NCBI GenBank assembly: GCA_009746045.1
Contig: RPFO01000584.1
Span: 222,501-284,500 of the forward strand
Direction: 5' to 3'
Source: Mesostigma viride
Taxonomy: Eukaryota > Streptophyta > Mesostigmatophyceae > Mesostigmatales > Mesostigmataceae
DNA: 62,000 nucleotides
Shown: positions 59,992-62,000 of the stretch, piece by piece
How positions within the stretch are numbered: the first letter of the stretch is position 1
Layout: the number at the start of each line of letters is the position of its first letter
Notes under the pieces: model-generated
Databases searched by the model: none
What the model saw: the letters and a program-made list of their open reading frames with translations, nothing else
What the model was told of the DNA's origin: nothing
Program-made: the position numbers and the translations under genes

Positions 59992-60860
59992 ACGCCGACC
60001 TGGTTACGGCACGTGGTAGGTGAGTGGTCCTGAAATTAATCAGTGGGACCTGACCAGCCCCTTCCTTAGTCAGGAGAGAGGACGTGATCACTACTCCATC
60101 CTGGCATAGGAAATTCTGCCCCAGAAGAGCAGGTCCCTGATAGCCCTCCAAGACACAAAATGCAGTGTCCTGTCCAAGGATAGGAATAGATACCTCACCC
60201 AGTACCTTCACGTGTACCCCGCCACTGAAGTCAGACACAAACTGATAGCTGGGCTCAGTCATGCTGTACCCTGCTGCAGCTCTGGTCCCAATAATGGAAA
60301 CCTGAGAATTAGTGTCTACCTCTAAGGCAGTGTCCAGCCCCAGATTGCCATGCCACCTGAGCTTGGCTACCTTGGGCTGCTTCTTGGCCCTTTGCAGAGC
60401 CCCAATCAATCCCGCCAAACTTGTCCCCCTGGGCTTGGTTAGAGCCTTGGGCTTGACAGTTGACTCCCCAGCTGTTGACCTTGCAGGCTGTTCAACAAGT
60501 ACCTCTGCAACCTGGCCAGGGCTGACAGATTCCCCTGCAACAGATGTGGTCGTTGCGTCAGTAATGTCACTTGGGACCTGAAAATCCTGCAGATCCTGTG
60601 AGCCTTGTGCCTGACTGCCCTCATCCATCAGGTTAGGCTTGACATATGACCAACTCAGCCGGTGTACATGCTTTGGTTCGTCCTCCATGCTGACCAAGCA
60701 TGCGTGGCTAGCTTCATCAACCTGGGTGACCACCCCAGGACTCCAGCTACCACGTTTGCCATACAGGCTCGGTTCCTTCCAAGCTAATACCTTCTGACCC
60801 ACTGTTGGCTCCAGCATCTTCCAACCCCGTGTCAGGGTTTTGACCCTATGATCATGTGCC
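59957..60860 (-). pseudogene. Copia-3 integrase C-terminus and protease-like domain, 5'-truncated
   Basis: From about 60860 the frame matches the Copia-2 integrase tail (GQKVLAWKEPS, then GSWSPGVVTQVDEA and HVHRLSWSYVK), then a variable linker, then the protease-like domain (LEVDTNSQVSII, Asp codon 60314-60316; ALLGQNFLCQDG). The integrase catalytic core, zinc site and all of gag are missing. The frame upstream of 60860 comes from unrelated sequence, so the element is truncated there. The DTNSQVS motif is identical to that in Copia-2. Confidence 0.75.
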
Positions 60861-62000
60861 CAACTGCCTATGTGAGATAATTGTGTTTGTGGCCATCCTG
60901 ATGTACACGGAGGTATTAGGGTTTGCGTCCCTAATAATCGCACCCGCCTGCCGTATATCTGGCCAATATAATTAATAGGCTAAGTAGGGCTTGCCGTGAT
61001 ATTTCCGGCACAGTTTGTAGCACTGAAAATAGTGCCGTATAGCAAAAGTTACAGAGTGCCGAAGTTGTAATTCCGGCACAATACTTTTCGTACCTACGGT
61101 GTCAGAATTACTTGGATCATGGCTTGCGTGGCTGTGTCCATAAATGATACTAGCGGACGCCCTACCAAGGCGTGACAAAATGTTTAAGTTGAGCCGTATG
61201 CACTTGTGGAAAGAAATCTGATATACTAGGTAGAGTACCAAGTGCTGGGCGCCGCGCCCTTCACCCATGTATGGGCCAAATGCATCCAACGCCCACGAAT
61301 GCGCCGCTCCTAACTGGACGGCCAATATTGCGTGGTTTTGTGACTTGCCAGCTTTCAGGCAGGCAACGTAGCATTTAACCTTTGGGTTGTCTCCTTAACA
61401 ATTATGCCTCAGGCTCCGCAATAAAAACTGGCTATGGTAACAAAGTTGAGATGAGTTACACATGCAATATGTGGGTGGGTGGGTGGGGAGCAAAGAAAGA
61501 GGCCGACAAAACCAGCCAGAGCGGCTTTTAGTCGCAAAACCTCCCTTATCCCTAGCTAACTGACGTCATTAAACCCTTATGTTTAGTGGATGCTAGTAAG
61601 ACGCTAACCGTACAGACCGGGGGTAGAATATCCCGAATCTGCACGGCTAGTATTAAATAATGCGTAGGTTGTTCTTTTCAGGGGCACTGCACCTCACGCC
61701 CCGTTCCGCCCGGGTATAATCAACCCAAGCGCGGAACGCACATTTTATTTAATTCATTTTTCAACCATGCACTATATTGCATCTACTAATCACAAAAGCT
61801 CTAGCCAAACAGCTACGAGTAAACACTACGACCTATAAGCCGCTCATCCAGCGGCCTCTTGTTCCCGCATTCACGTATAGAAGAAACTCCGTTCAAAGAA
61901 CCCCGATTCATGTCCCACGTAGCTCCCACAAAAACCAGCATCTTCATTAAAACAATAAGTGGAAGCATACATGTGACACTAATTGACATGCCCGGAGGCA
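60861..62000. other. No gene recognised
   Basis: This is mixed, mostly AT-rich sequence. Short repeats of the word CCGGCACA occur near 61006 and 61073. GGGTGGGTGGG lies at about 61474. Open frames are short and without motifs. No repeat shared with the rest of the window was seen. Confidence 0.35.

Overview
The window looks like nuclear DNA from a large, transposon-rich eukaryotic genome. Genes are split by GT-AG introns, several with a CTAAC-like branch site, and the content is Copia, Gypsy, LINE, TTAA-type and TIR elements. No bacterial operons, rRNA or convincing tRNA gene are visible. The element families (Copia RTs with a HGDD motif, a Gypsy-type polyprotein carrying a cytosine methyltransferase and a PHD finger) suggest a green or streptophyte alga or another algal lineage, but I recognise no host housekeeping gene and cannot name the organism. 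Nearly every coding stretch belongs to a mobile element.

Layout. 1-5414: a decayed plus-strand Copia element (Copia-1), split at 820-2537 by a TTAA-flanked DNA element. 6951-46264: one minus-strand Copia element (Copia-2) with near-identical terminal repeats at 6951-7488 and 45722-46264. Its gag gene is split by a 29.6-kb DNA transposon at 13621-43197 (here 'element X'), which has matching terminal inverted repeats and a 4-bp target duplication CCAC. Joining the flanks and keeping one CCAC restores the gag frame exactly. Element X carries a 9-exon minus-strand gene for a protein of about 2,400 residues (13915-33184), a 3-exon plus-strand DDE-type transposase gene (37762-41487), a small plus-strand ORF (42308-42745), a large inverted satellite (33738-35934) and about 31 copies of a private 22-24-bp palindrome, many of them in introns. 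The long gene is itself interrupted by a young 10.7-kb Gypsy-type retroelement (14783-25512). That element has an unusual A1-internal-B1-A2-B2 repeat arrangement, and its polyprotein includes a C5-cytosine methyltransferase domain and a C-terminal PHD finger. So the nesting is Copia-2 > element X > Gypsy element.

46265-62000: a decayed LINE; a 2-kb non-coding element whose repeats also follow A1-internal-B1-A2-B2 (48859-50855); a 10-bp tandem repeat; a low-complexity two-exon gene (52497-54780, minus); a fragment resembling a CACTA (En/Spm) transposase, cut by a 1.3-kb TTAA-flanked fold-back element (56069-57369); and a 5'-truncated Copia element (Copia-3, to about 60860, minus).

Functional reading. 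Element X looks like a complete cargo-bearing TIR transposon, with its transposase and long gene read divergently from the satellite and palindrome zone. The Gypsy element would make its own virion-like proteins, write 5mC through its methyltransferase and perhaps read chromatin through its PHD finger. Four reading-frame breaks (Gypsy gag/pol and three in the long element-X gene) are each repaired by one extra G/C in a homopolymer of 6-7, which points to sequence undercalling rather than gene decay.
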